From Punica granatum (lineage: Eukaryota; Streptophyta; Magnoliopsida; Myrtales; Lythraceae): a stretch of DNA of 64,000 nucleotides. The stretch lies in NCBI RefSeq assembly GCF_007655135.1, contig NC_045130.1:9796001-9860000 (forward strand). Direction: 5' to 3'. The translations under genes were made by a program, and so were the position numbers. This document shows, piece after piece, positions 1-8,974 of this stretch (the stretch's first letter is position 1; each line of letters starts with the position of its first letter). Under the pieces are notes generated by a model. That model ran no database searches and was not told the DNA's origin. It saw only the letters and a program-made list of their open reading frames with translations.

Positions 1-583
1 AGGCTATCAAAGAACTCTAGGCGAAGCCTTTAGAAACAATCCTTATTTTGATGAAAATAGCATTCATGGTCTAGCATTTCCCACAGAGAAATATCTAGAC
101 GAAAATAAGTCTTTAGCTGAGTGTACCCAAGGAGATAAGTACCCTCACATCAGTCATACGTTCCACCCTCAGTTGAACGTAATAGTCGACCTATTAGTCA
201 GCCTTAATCAAAAGATTACTCAGAAACAACATGAAGAAATCTCTAGCTTAAAGGAAGAGCTAAATGAAGTCATTAGGAGAGTCAAAGAAATCTCGTTTAA
301 AGAAACATTAGACGAAACTACCAAGCTTTTAGATGAAGTCGTAGGAATCCGAGAGTCTGTTTCAAAAGGGGGGAAGGAACCTCATATAGAAACACCCACA
401 GAAGAAGTCTTTAGAAAAATTATTCGTGAAGAACTCGTCAGATTCCATGACAGACCTAGAAAGCATGAACTTACTCCTCCTATGACCATGCCCTGGCAAA
501 AACTCAAGCCAAGTGAAATCTGGAATCCTTTAGACCAACCTAGAGCCCCTAAAGGTTATAAGTTAGTCAAAGAAGATTCTTAG
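1..583 (+). CDS. 207-aa coiled-coil protein (5' partial), copy A
   Basis: Sense frame open from base 2 to the TAG at 581-583; the first 14 codons lie before the window. Comparison with the full copy at 18898-19521 gives the length. Residues about 70-135 are rich in heptad-like Leu/Ile/Val with Glu/Lys, suggesting a coiled coil. The C-terminal 40 residues are proline- and tryptophan-containing and basic. Position just before the capsid gene and the coiled coil make a virion-associated-protein role possible, but I recognise no diagnostic motif. The frame also contains a G-rich polypurine tract at 364-379. Confidence 0.8.
   Translation, partial: GYQRTLGEAFRNNPYFDENSIHGLAFPTEKYLDENKSLAECTQGDKYPHISHTFHPQLNVIVDLLVSLNQKITQKQHEEISSLKEELNEVIRRVKEISFKETLDETTKLLDEVVGIRESVSKGGKEPHIETPTEEVFRKIIREELVRFHDRPRKHELTPPMTMPWQKLKPSEIWNPLDQPRAPKGYKLVKEDS
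364..379 (+). promoter_or_regulatory. Polypurine tract 1 (candidate plus-strand primer)
   Basis: Sixteen purines, A4G6A2G2A2, inside the 207-aa ORF. Counterparts: 18364-18379 (-) in B, 19302-19317 (+) in C and 51299-51313 (+) in I, where one A is lost. Pararetroviruses start plus-strand DNA at RNase H-resistant purine tracts, so this is a candidate priming site; the use is inferred. Confidence 0.55.
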
Positions 584-585
584 TC

Positions 586-3006
586 ATGAATTCTAAAGAA
601 ATCGCTGATAAGATGGCTAGTCTTAAGTCTAGGATTGCCCAACTTAAAGTCTTAGAGCAGGAAACCGCTAGGTTAAACCCTAGTCGTGAAGGAGTCTCCA
701 GAGAAATAGATGCTGCTGAGAGAGCTTACGCTGATCTCAGTGATAGAGAAAGAGATTCTTTAAGATTCGAGTCGTCTAGAGGAAGTAGGCGTCAAACAAA
801 AGCAGAAGCTGAAAGAGAGCAAGCTGAAATTCATAGAAGGAATCTTAGAGAACAAGCTGCTAAAAGAAATCTGATAGAGAACGGTATGAAGAATACCTTA
901 GCAATCTTAGAGAAAGAACTGAAAAAATGAAAACGAAGTTTGACCGCTTCGAAGAAGATTTTCAGGCGTCTTATAGAACTCCTCCAACATTCAGACAACC
1001 TACGGATAAGTCCCTTAGGACAGGTGCTGGTTTTGCAGTCTACGATAGTGCCCCTGAAACCCAGGCGTCTAGAGAATCTGGTGTTGTCATATACGACCCA
1101 GAAGCTGTCTATGTTAGGAGTCGAAAAGAAAAAGAGTCTAAAGATAAGCAAAGATTCGAAGAAGCCTCTAAAGGCTACGAAGAGCAGGCTAAACTAGATA
1201 AAGCTAGGTTTGAGAAACTCAAACAACCAATCCCTTTAGATCCAGAGATCTTTGATCTAACAAAAGATTTTGCCTATAGAAGTTTTGAGAAACGAAGGTT
1301 TCAAGACTATAGGGATAAAAATGAGTCTGACTCCGAAGAAGAAAGGAGATTCGGAGATAGGATTAGAGAATCCTCTGAGTCTGAAGAATCTGAAGCTAGC
1401 ATTCATAGTAGTATGCCCAGTTTAGTCACAGCTGCCGACGAAGAAACTCTGTCGGAAGTCTCAGTCTCTTCTAGTAAGAAGTCTAGTCGCAAGACTAAAC
1501 CTAGGACTAGGTCCATTAGTCCTATTGCCTCCAGATCTAGGTCCAGATCTGATCGTGCTAGGTCCCCTATAGACCAAGCCAAGTCTCCAAAAGATAAAGC
1601 ATTCAATATGACTGAGGAACAAGGTGATGTTATGTTCGCCTTTTCTGATGAAGAAGTCTTAGAACCAAGATTCAACATTGGCCAAGAACGTAGTTTCCCA
1701 GCCACCAAGCGTAGGGATCGTCCTACTAAGAAAGAAGAGTCTTTTATAGAAGAACATAGAGAAGGTAAGGATTCTGATTACAATAGGAATTTTGATAAAG
1801 ATTTCTATAACCAAGGATTCTTCCAAGCAGGTGGAAAATGGAAGAAGGAAACTCCTCAGAAGTATAAACTTCTGCGAACTGGTAATACCAATTCTTTTGG
1901 TTCAGTCTTAGATCTTGATTGTGTTGATGACAATCAAAAAGTCCTAACTGATTGGGTCATGAAGACCAAATTGGAAGTCTCAATAGGAGAAGAGTATAGC
2001 AAGCTAAACAATAGAGAACTCTGGCAACTCTTGTTGCATAAAACTCGAGGACAGGTACATCTGTATATGTCTATGATTTCTACTCTTATCAATTATGATG
2101 CTAATCCTTTTGTCTCATTTACTCGTAATGAAATTTGGAATCATTTTGTTACTAACATTGAACGAGAGTTCATTGGTTCAGTCACGACAGGTGTCGGAGC
2201 AATCGAAAAGCAGCAGGAGCTTAAGCATAAAATGAATAAGCTAGAAATCTGCGACATGTGTTACTTTAATTCTTTTTATTGTCAGTTTAAGGAATATTAC
2301 TATCAGCTGATAGAACCTGCAGATATTACTGCATATAGGAATCTTTTCATAGACAAACTTCCCTATCCAGTGTCTAGCGTGGTCAGAGAAAGATATGATC
2401 ATGAAGTCGAAATCGGAGCAGTCTACCCAACTTTAGGAGGAATAGCCTCAATTGTTAAGAAGCATATGGAAGAAGTCTGTCTCAGGCGTAAAACTGAGAA
2501 AATGATGAAGAAAACTAGAATATGCTGTGGTCCAGAACAAGGGCTAGATATTCCTCAGCAGTATGGCTGTCGTAGTCTGTCAAGAAGAGTCTCTAGGAAG
2601 AAATCTAGTATTCCTAAGAAGCATTATCGCCTTAAGCGATATTCTGGCAGTAGGCCACCATGGAAGAGTCGGTCTAAGAAACAAAACTGGAAGAGTCGAA
2701 AATTTTTTCGAAGGGGGGGAGGATTTAGAAAAACCAACCCAAAGAGAAAAAGTCTAGATAAGAAAAGATTCTGCCCTGAAGGCAAGAAAACATGCCGTTG
2801 CTGGATATGCAACGAAGAAGGGTCATTATGCAAATGAATGCAGTCAAAGAAAGAATCGTAATAATAATCGTGCTCAGGTATTCCTAGGTGTCATGTCTAG
2901 AAATTATGAGCCAATAGAAGATTCTGACTATGATTCTGATGAGTCCTATTATGAGTTAGTTACTGACTCAGAATGCTCAGATTCGGAGTACTCCAGTGAT
3001 GACTAA
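586..3006 (+). pseudogene. Capsid protein gene, two frameshifts, copy A
   Basis: Starts at ATG 586, two bases after the 207-aa stop. Relative to the open copy C gene, an A5 run near 862 has lost one A, and a G is gained near 2820 just before the histidine of the zinc knuckle. The reading frame is therefore split at 586-930 and 927-2837, and the tail (to TAA 3004-3006) is out of frame. The two changes cancel in length. Everything between is essentially the copy C protein: coiled-coil N-terminus, acidic and Arg/Ser-rich regions, capsid core and basic C-terminus. Confidence 0.85.
2711..2723 (+). promoter_or_regulatory. Polypurine tract 2 (candidate plus-strand primer)
   Basis: A2G7AG2A directly after a T6CG stretch, inside the CP gene. 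The T-run plus G-tract arrangement is kept in all copies that reach this point: 16020-16032 (-) B, 21650-21662 (+) C, 36283-36295 (-) E, 36886-36898 (+) F, 48938-48951 (-) G, 51982-51993 (+) I. A T-rich box before a polypurine tract is known from retroelement plus-strand priming sites. Confidence 0.6.
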
Positions 3007-5148
3007 GGAGAACCCCAACGCAACATTCATCCAGGTTAAAATCCGTGGAAAAACAGTCATGGCCTACATCGACACAGGTGCGAGCGTGTGTTTTGGAAAG
3101 CCTAGTCTGCTTCCAGGTAAGTTCTGGAAACCTATGGAATATCCTTTAGAAATAGCAATCGCTGACAAGTCTGTTCTTAGAATTACTCATAGAGCCGAAT
3201 TTGTCAATCTTGTGATAGAAGGAGTCAGGTTTCCCACACCAAGCATTTATAGGCATGATTCTGGCATGGATCTAATCATAGGAAATAACTTTCTTAGATT
3301 ATATCAGCCATTCGTTCAGAGAACTAGGTTCGTTGAACTTACGTGTCCTGATTTAGAAAATCAGAAGAAAAGAGTCATTCAAATTCCAATCTACCATAGT
3401 AATAGAATTAAGCAACTCAGGTTGTTAAACTATCTTTCTAAGTCTATCCAGGAGTTAGAAAATGATATTGATTCTGCCGAAATAGAACGGCTTTTAGATG
3501 CAATCACTAGTGATAATCCACTAGACCAGTCTAAGAATAGAAATAGGATGCTCGTAGAAATCAAGCTCAAGGATCCTCTTAAGGAAGTTAAAGTTCCTAA
3601 TAACATTCCATACACCCTTAAGGATGTAGAAGAATTCAAAGAAGAGTGTAAGCAGCTCTTAGAATTAGGAGTCATTAGAGCTAGTAAGAGTCGCCATAGC
3701 GCACCAGCATTCTACGTTGAAAATCATAATGAGCTAAAACGCGGTAAAAGGCGTATGGTCATTAACTACAAACGCATGAACGAAGCTACCTTCGGAGATG
3801 CGTATAGTCTTCCTAGAAAGGATTATATTCTAGCAAAGCTAAAAGGATGTCAATGGTTTAGCACTCTAGATGCAAAGTCTGGATACTGGCAAATCCGTCT
3901 TGAGGAGTCCACCAAGGAATTAACAGCATTCACTTGTCCTCCTCAAAAGCAGTATGAATTTAACGTCTTACCTTTTGGTCTTAAACAGGCACCATCAATC
4001 TACCAAAGATTCATGGACGAGAATCTCACAGGTTTGGATTCTTTCTGTTTAGCATACATAGATGATATTATCATCTTTTCAAAAGGAAGTCTTGAAAATC
4101 ATAAGAAACATCTTAAAACTGTTTTAAAACGATGTTTTGATAAAGGAATCATAATTTCTAAAAAGAAAGCAATCCTTTGCAAAAAAGAAATTGATTTTCT
4201 TGGTCTCACGATCAAGCAAAATGGAGATTTTAGTCTTCAACCTCACATTCTTGAAAAATTGAATCTATTTCCTGACAAGATGGAAGATAAGAAGCAGTTA
4301 CAACGTTTTCTTGGTAGTTTAAACTACATTTCAGACCAAGGATGGTTGAAAGACCTATCCAAGGCAAGAAAGAGTCTTCAAGAAAAGCTTTCTGAAAAAC
4401 GAGTCTGGACTTGGTCCGAAAAAGATTCAGAAAATGTTCGATATTTGAAATCTATTTGTAAAAATCTTCCACCTCTTTACAACCCTTCTGAAGATGATTT
4501 GATTATCATTTCAACAGACGCAAGTGGAGACACTTGGTCCGGAACGATGACAGCCGTCGTCGGTAAAGCAGTCGAGATTGATTCAAAGGACTTCTTGTCC
4601 ATTCTACGGGAGAAATCCTATGAAGAGGTTGATGCCTCAAAAACACTCCAATTCCATGGTTTATTTCCGGCCAGAAATTCTGAATGGTTAAGTCATGGTC
4701 CGCTGTGTTACAACGGCGACGATAGTAGTCTTACTAAGGCCCGATCTGAGAAATCAGTCCGCCTTAGGCGATTGCGGAACAATCGCGTCCCTCGGGGACT
4801 TATTATGCTAATATAGCTTCTGTCTTACAGGAACGTCTGTGTAAATATGTTTGCGGTTCTTTTTCAAAGGCCGAACAGAATTACACAACTCATGAGCGCG
4901 AGCTCTTAGCAGTCATTAAAACCCTTAAGAAGTGGCGTGTCGAACTTCTACCCCGGAAGTTTATTCTGAGAACTGATAGCAGCTATGTTACTCGGTTCAG
5001 GCATCTCAAAGGATTCAAGCAGGGCTACAGCCAAGGGAGGCTCATCCGTTGGCAACTCGAGCTCGAGCCATACACATTCGTGGAGCAACACATCAAGGGC
5101 TCCCAGAACTTTCTTCCCGATACTCTGACACGGGAATGGAAGCCGTGA
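2999..5148 (+). pseudogene. Protease-RT-RNase H polyprotein, one frameshift, copy A
   Basis: Starts at ATG 2999 and overlaps the CP stop by 8 nt. Protease (DTGAS), RT (YIDD) and the first RNase H acidic residue are all present. A G3 run near 4777 is G2, so the frame ends early at about 4816 within the RNase H insertion. The normal stop would be TGA 5146-5148. The lost part holds the remaining RNase H acidic residues. Otherwise nearly identical to the open copy B gene. Confidence 0.88.
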
Positions 5149-6743
5149 AAGCACTCGAAGATATTGTGGCCAGTAAAATGGCTATGATAGAGTCTCTTAT
5201 GAAGGAAGTCGAGAGTATTCAGCTCCAAAAAGAGCAACTTGCGAAGATTCTCGGCTTAGAAGTCAAGAAGGAGTCTCTCCCAGCTGAGACTCAGAAGGAA
5301 TCTCTGCCAGAAGGCATTCAGGAACTCATTCCTGACTACATTCAACAGTCTGCTGAACAAAGAAAGAAAGAAGTCGGCGATCAAGGAACTTCTTCCTTCA
5401 TTCCCAAGCAAGCTGTTCAGACCAAGAAAAAATGGTCCGAATATTCTGAAGATGAATCAGAAGTAGAAGAGTCCAAGCTCTCTTCTACCCGCAAAGAAGA
5501 GTCAACTGCAGGGTCCAAGCTCCCAGCAGTCAGCACAGCAGTCTCTGCGGCGAAAGCTTCAGAGATCAACCTTCCAGAAGATTCTCTCTGGCAACATGCC
5601 AGACCTAAGAAATTCTACGTGATCTTCAATGGTCCTATGCGAGGACTTTATGATGAATGGCACAAAGTCTCCCTTCATGTTCAGGGAAAGCCAAACATCA
5701 TTCACAAGAGTTACAAAACTCTTGCCCTCGCCCAAGAGGCCTTGAAGGAATCAGGCAGCACCTTTGCTGCTAAAGTCTCTGCTGCACCGTTTCCGCAGCA
5801 TGAAGGAATCAACAAGCTACGAAGTCTAGGACGCATTCCAGGCGGAGCTTCTAGCTCTACTAGTGTCCCGACTATCTCAAGCATTCCTACCCGCGAGCAG
5901 TTTGAGAAGAAACAGATTCTCACAGTCGAACAATACCGTGAGAAGTTTACTCAACTGGTTGAGTACAAGGAAGCTTACAAGTCTTTGGGTTTCTACCCAG
6001 TTTGGCGCCATGCCTATGGTCCAAAGGCTATTATTCTACTAGAAGCCTCTTCGGAGACGGTTTATGAATTCTTCATGAGCGGTCTCGTGGACACAATCTA
6101 TTCCAATGGAAAGTCTATCACTGAGCAGTTCAGGCTGTTCAATGGAAGATTCAAGGAGGCTGTCGCAAAATTCTGCCATGGAGTCATGGAAAGCAAGGAT
6201 ATCTTCGTCAAATGCCATTCTTCCTATCCAGGATTTTTTCCAAGGGGGGAGGATATCGAAGAAATTCCACTAGATGCTCATCATCTGGTGACCGTTGGAA
6301 AAAGCAATCTCAATTATCCACCAATCGATACTTGCCCAGCTGATGCACTCAGGCAAGACAGTCGCGATGGCTACTACATAGTCAACTATATTGGTCTTTG
6401 CAAACGTCTACAGAATATGCAAGAGCAGACTGCCGTCCGCTACAAGTCTGCCACAGTTCTACTGGTGTCTCACCCTACTAATCCTAAGTTCAAAATGAAC
6501 CCTGCCCAGGAGAGGGTTCTCCGAGTCTTTGAAAGGCCTATCATAGACCTTGAAGTCTGCAAACCAAGAAATCGGGCTGAACTCTGCGCAAATCTCTCCG
6601 GATCCAAAGGAGAATGGATTGGCAACCACCAATGCCAATTATGCAGTCCAAAGCCCAAGGAGTCGTCAAGCCCATCGAAGGATGCTGAAGGATCCAGCCC
6701 AAAAGGAGTCTCTGATTCGGAGCTGGAACCGATTGAAGACTGA
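5136..6743 (+). CDS. Viroplasmin / translational transactivator (TAV), copy A
   Basis: 535 codons from ATG 5136 to TGA 6741-6743. A longer open frame upstream has only a TTG start, so I take the ATG that overlaps the polymerase stop by 13 nt. Residues 158-205 (starting PKKFYVIFNGPMRG, with DEWHKVSLHV and KSYKTLALAQEAL) match the caulimovirus viroplasmin domain, which resembles the RNase H1 hybrid-binding fold. Residues 1-45 look coiled-coil; 85-150 are Ser/Glu-rich low complexity. A CxxC motif lies near the C-terminus. TAVs of this family promote reinitiation on polycistronic RNA and build inclusion bodies. The stop codon is also the first TGA of an as-1-like element. Confidence 0.9.
   Translation: MEAVKALEDIVASKMAMIESLMKEVESIQLQKEQLAKILGLEVKKESLPAETQKESLPEGIQELIPDYIQQSAEQRKKEVGDQGTSSFIPKQAVQTKKKWSEYSEDESEVEESKLSSTRKEESTAGSKLPAVSTAVSAAKASEINLPEDSLWQHARPKKFYVIFNGPMRGLYDEWHKVSLHVQGKPNIIHKSYKTLALAQEALKESGSTFAAKVSAAPFPQHEGINKLRSLGRIPGGASSSTSVPTISSIPTREQFEKKQILTVEQYREKFTQLVEYKEAYKSLGFYPVWRHAYGPKAIILLEASSETVYEFFMSGLVDTIYSNGKSITEQFRLFNGRFKEAVAKFCHGVMESKDIFVKCHSSYPGFFPRGEDIEEIPLDAHHLVTVGKSNLNYPPIDTCPADALRQDSRDGYYIVNYIGLCKRLQNMQEQTAVRYKSATVLLVSHPTNPKFKMNPAQERVLRVFERPIIDLEVCKPRNRAELCANLSGSKGEWIGNHQCQLCSPKPKESSSPSKDAEGSSPKGVSDSELEPIED
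6242..6253 (+). promoter_or_regulatory. Polypurine tract 3 (candidate plus-strand primer)
   Basis: A2G6AG2A after ATTTTTTCC inside TAV, almost the same as tract 2. Counterparts: 12490-12501 (-) B, 25180-25191 (+) C, 32685-32698 (-) E, 45365-45376 (-) G, 55582-55591 (+) I, 60462-60473 (-) J. In F (about 40480-40497) both the T-run and the G-tract are altered. Confidence 0.6.
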
Positions 6744-7393
6744 CGTCATCCCTGACGTCCGAAGAAGTCTACAGCTATGTAACAGCTGTATGTGTCGGCC
6801 ACTAGGGCCTTGTCCTTTTGTGTCTTTTTCTTTTGTGGCACTGACACCATGTGGGCTGTCAACCACTACTTTTGGTTAGTGCGCCTTTTGTCGGCCACTC
6901 TCCACCTTTTCCTAGATCTGAATCTCAGCCGTTGCTTATCAATGGTTGAGATGCGTCGTGAGGTATCTTCTCTCCTCCTTCTCTTCCTATATAAGGGATC
7001 GACCTCCGTCGGTCTTAAGGGAGCGAAATAGGTGAGATAAGAGTAAGAGGTTGGGTCGAGACCGCAGGCAGAGGCATAGGAAGGTGTCCGCCGCCGTAGC
7101 CGCAGGTATATCCCCTGGAGCCCATCTATCTCTCTACGTACCTCCGGTCCGAGAAGACTGTAAACTCCCTATCCCAATTCCATTGTTCGTTTACAATTAC
7201 TATCAATAAAATTTGTTGATTGAAGCATATCTACTCCCAGTTATGTTTAACTGTCGAACAATTATGTTCTGTTATGATTCATTGTATTCTTTTGTCTGCA
7301 TAATCTGTGAACTAATCTCTGAATTCTTATTCTTAAATCTCGAAGAACTCTCAGACATTCAACTCTGAAGCGTAAATTCCAGGTATAGTCTTT
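6744..7393 (+). promoter_or_regulatory. Large intergenic region: promoter, leader, polyA signal, copy A
   Basis: As-1-like element 6741-6757 (TGACG, 7-nt spacer, TGACG). Two copies of GTCGGCCACT at 6794-6803 and 6890-6899. TATA box TATATAAGG at 6988-6996, so transcription should begin near 7020. AATAAA at 7205-7210 lies about 185 nt inside the predicted transcript, as expected for a terminally redundant pregenomic RNA that skips the signal on the first pass. The leader holds a 41-codon ORF at 7243-7368. Start site and polyA use are inferred. Confidence 0.82.
7243..7368 (+). CDS. Leader small ORF, 41 aa, copy A
   Basis: ATG 7243 to TGA 7366-7368, ending 25 nt before the MP start. Same start, length and stop in lineage 2 (41470-41595) despite many substitutions. 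The shared termini are MFNCR and EELSD(I/V)QL. It could be a small leader protein or a uORF tuning reinitiation at MP. Function unknown. Confidence 0.5.
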   Translation: MFNCRTIMFCYDSLYSFVCIICELISEFLFLNLEELSDIQL

Positions 7394-8416
7394 ATGGAAG
7401 ATCTTTATTCTGTTGTATCTTTGCGTGATGAGTCTGGTGATTACTCTACTGATATTCTTATCGAAGATGCTAGGATAACAGAAGTCGAAAGAAATGGAGT
7501 CATCACTCTAAAGGATGGATCTGGTTTTAGATCCAAGTCTAAAAAGAATCTGATAGGTAGTCTTCTTCACAGTCGTAAAAACATTGTATGCTTAGGAAGA
7601 ACAGTCGAAGAATTTCCAATCAAACTTAGAGAAGCCAAAGGTGATAGGTGCCTTACACTTGTAAATTCTGAACAAGTCAATGATAGAATCAAGAAAATGA
7701 AAGAGTCTGATAGGTCCAAGATAGGATGGATTCATGTGTCTACTATCCAAATCTTAATTAAGTCTACATTTAGACGTGGTATTCATTGTCCAGTCAAGAT
7801 AGTCGTCATAGATAATCGTATGACTCGTGATTCTGAGAAGGTCATAGGAATCATCTCTGGTGATCTCGGTTATTCTGTTGTCAAGTTTAATGTTACTTGC
7901 AACTACGCTATTCCTCTGTCTTCTTCTAAATTTAACAATTCTCTTGGTCTTCTTTTCGAACTCGAACGAAAAGATATCATGGAAGATGCTGACATTCCAT
8001 TCAGCATTACATATGCATGCTCATATGCTCTGTCTAATAGTCATCATTCTGTAGAATTCATTAACAAGGATAAAATAGTCATAGATGAATTATTCGCAAA
8101 AACCTCTACTAGGTTAGAGCCTATTTCTAGACTTCCTCTACCAGTCATCGAAGAAGCTAGTTCTTCTCGTCTAGTCAAAGTCCCAGAAGCCATTTCTGAG
8201 CCTTTAACAGTCAGTAGAATTCGTGAGAATCTAGACCGTCTAGAAAGTCTTAGGCTTAAAGATTATTCTGATAAAGGATCAGTCATTAGTGAAAATGAAA
8301 TCTTGGAGAAAGCTCCTGAAGTCATAGTCTTACCTCATAAGGAAGATATAGCAGAACTTAAGAGTCAAGTCAATGAACTCAGTATCCTCACTAAGGATCT
8401 TTCTAGAAGAATCTAA
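7394..8416 (+). CDS. Movement protein (30K superfamily), copy A
   Basis: 340 codons, ATG 7394, TAA at 8414-8416. It is the first large ORF after the promoter and resembles caulimovirus cell-to-cell movement proteins: a beta-rich core at about 50-215, including GWIHVSTIQILIKSTFRRGI (111-130) and a conserved Asp in VVIDNRM (137-143), followed by a linker and a helical, heptad-patterned tail (about 270-340). Family members form plasmodesmal tubules; the tail usually binds virion-associated partners. Intact here, in B, E and J; broken in C and G; truncated in F and I. Confidence 0.88.
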   Translation: MEDLYSVVSLRDESGDYSTDILIEDARITEVERNGVITLKDGSGFRSKSKKNLIGSLLHSRKNIVCLGRTVEEFPIKLREAKGDRCLTLVNSEQVNDRIKKMKESDRSKIGWIHVSTIQILIKSTFRRGIHCPVKIVVIDNRMTRDSEKVIGIISGDLGYSVVKFNVTCNYAIPLSSSKFNNSLGLLFELERKDIMEDADIPFSITYACSYALSNSHHSVEFINKDKIVIDELFAKTSTRLEPISRLPLPVIEEASSSRLVKVPEAISEPLTVSRIRENLDRLESLRLKDYSDKGSVISENEILEKAPEVIVLPHKEDIAELKSQVNELSILTKDLSRRI

Positions 8417-8605
8417 GTCGCTTGACAAGCTCAGGTTAACTACCCGAGTTTCGGAATCAAATAGCCCATGCTCCGGCAAGGCCTCTCGATGCAGTCACAT
8501 TCATTGAAGCATAGCTTATGAAACATTCTGTGAAGCATACTCCTAACACATGGTGAGATCTCCGAGGAAAGCCTCTTATTTCTTCTATTTTGATTCTTTG
8601 CTAGG
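8417..8605 (+). other. Conserved spacer between MP and the 122-aa ORF
   Basis: 189 nt without a long ORF, yet more conserved between lineages than the adjacent coding sequence. It starts with the self-complementary GCTTGACAAGC, then a stem with arms CTCxGGT and ACCxGAG, and contains a 17-codon mini-ORF. Counterparts: 10138-10326, 27355-27543, 30338-30526, 43008-43192, 58104-58288, and part in H. Probably an RNA element acting between cistrons; role inferred. Confidence 0.45.
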
Positions 8606-8974
8606 ATGCGTCGTTCAAAACACCCTAGGCTTCAGAAGTCAATAAGATTCGGTCCTCCAAGGATGTCTAGGAAGAGACCTCTTGAAGAAAATATTCTAGA
8701 GATCAAAACTGCAACCCAGTCTTTCCTCTATAGAGAAATGGTCAAGGCTATCCCCAAAGATAGAAAGATTCAGCTTACAGAATTAATCTGGATTGGAGAA
8801 ACCATTCACCTGAAGGGATATTCCGAAGAAGAACAACTCTACCTCCTAGAAGCTAGTGAGTCTAGGAAGAAACTAGGAATCAAAGTCTCAGAATTCTGTT
8901 CGGATTGTTTTCCATATGTATTCTTTACAGAAGGAAATGGTTGGAGAGTCGTTACTGGCTCATGCTCTTGCTGA
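8606..8974 (+). CDS. 122-aa CxxC protein, copy A
   Basis: ATG 8606, TGA 8972-8974. Basic N-terminus (first 25 residues rich in Arg/Lys/Pro), then a mixed alpha/beta region and a Cys cluster: C98, C101, C120 and C122 at the very C-terminus, which could bind a metal. All copies keep the cysteines, and a divergent 106-aa relative (29179-29499) keeps the CxxC. I do not recognise the family. Position between MP and the primer-binding site may correspond to a small accessory frame of soymovirus-like genomes. Confidence 0.75.
   Translation: MRRSKHPRLQKSIRFGPPRMSRKRPLEENILEIKTATQSFLYREMVKAIPKDRKIQLTELIWIGETIHLKGYSEEEQLYLLEASESRKKLGIKVSEFCSDCFPYVFFTEGNGWRVVTGSCSC

Noticed and set aside
2996..2998. 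GTG start for the polymerase
   Set aside because: The ATG three bases later is the better start for a plant virus; lineages 2 and 3 have only an ATG at that place.
4176..4186. A AAA AAG as a programmed frameshift site in the polymerase
   Set aside because: The zero frame is open through it in intact copies B, G and J, so no shift is needed; A5 variants are better read as indels.
5049..5135. N-terminal extension of TAV by 29 codons
   Set aside because: The extension begins at TTG inside the polymerase frame; the first ATG is at 5136 and sits at the usual overlap with the polymerase stop. The same holds in all copies.
7098..7110. Splice donor CAGGTATAT in the leader, and CAGGTAAAA or CAGGTATAG before MP
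   Set aside because: They fit a 5' splice site loosely and the one before MP recurs in lineages 1 and 2, but lineage 3 lacks it and no matching acceptor could be argued.
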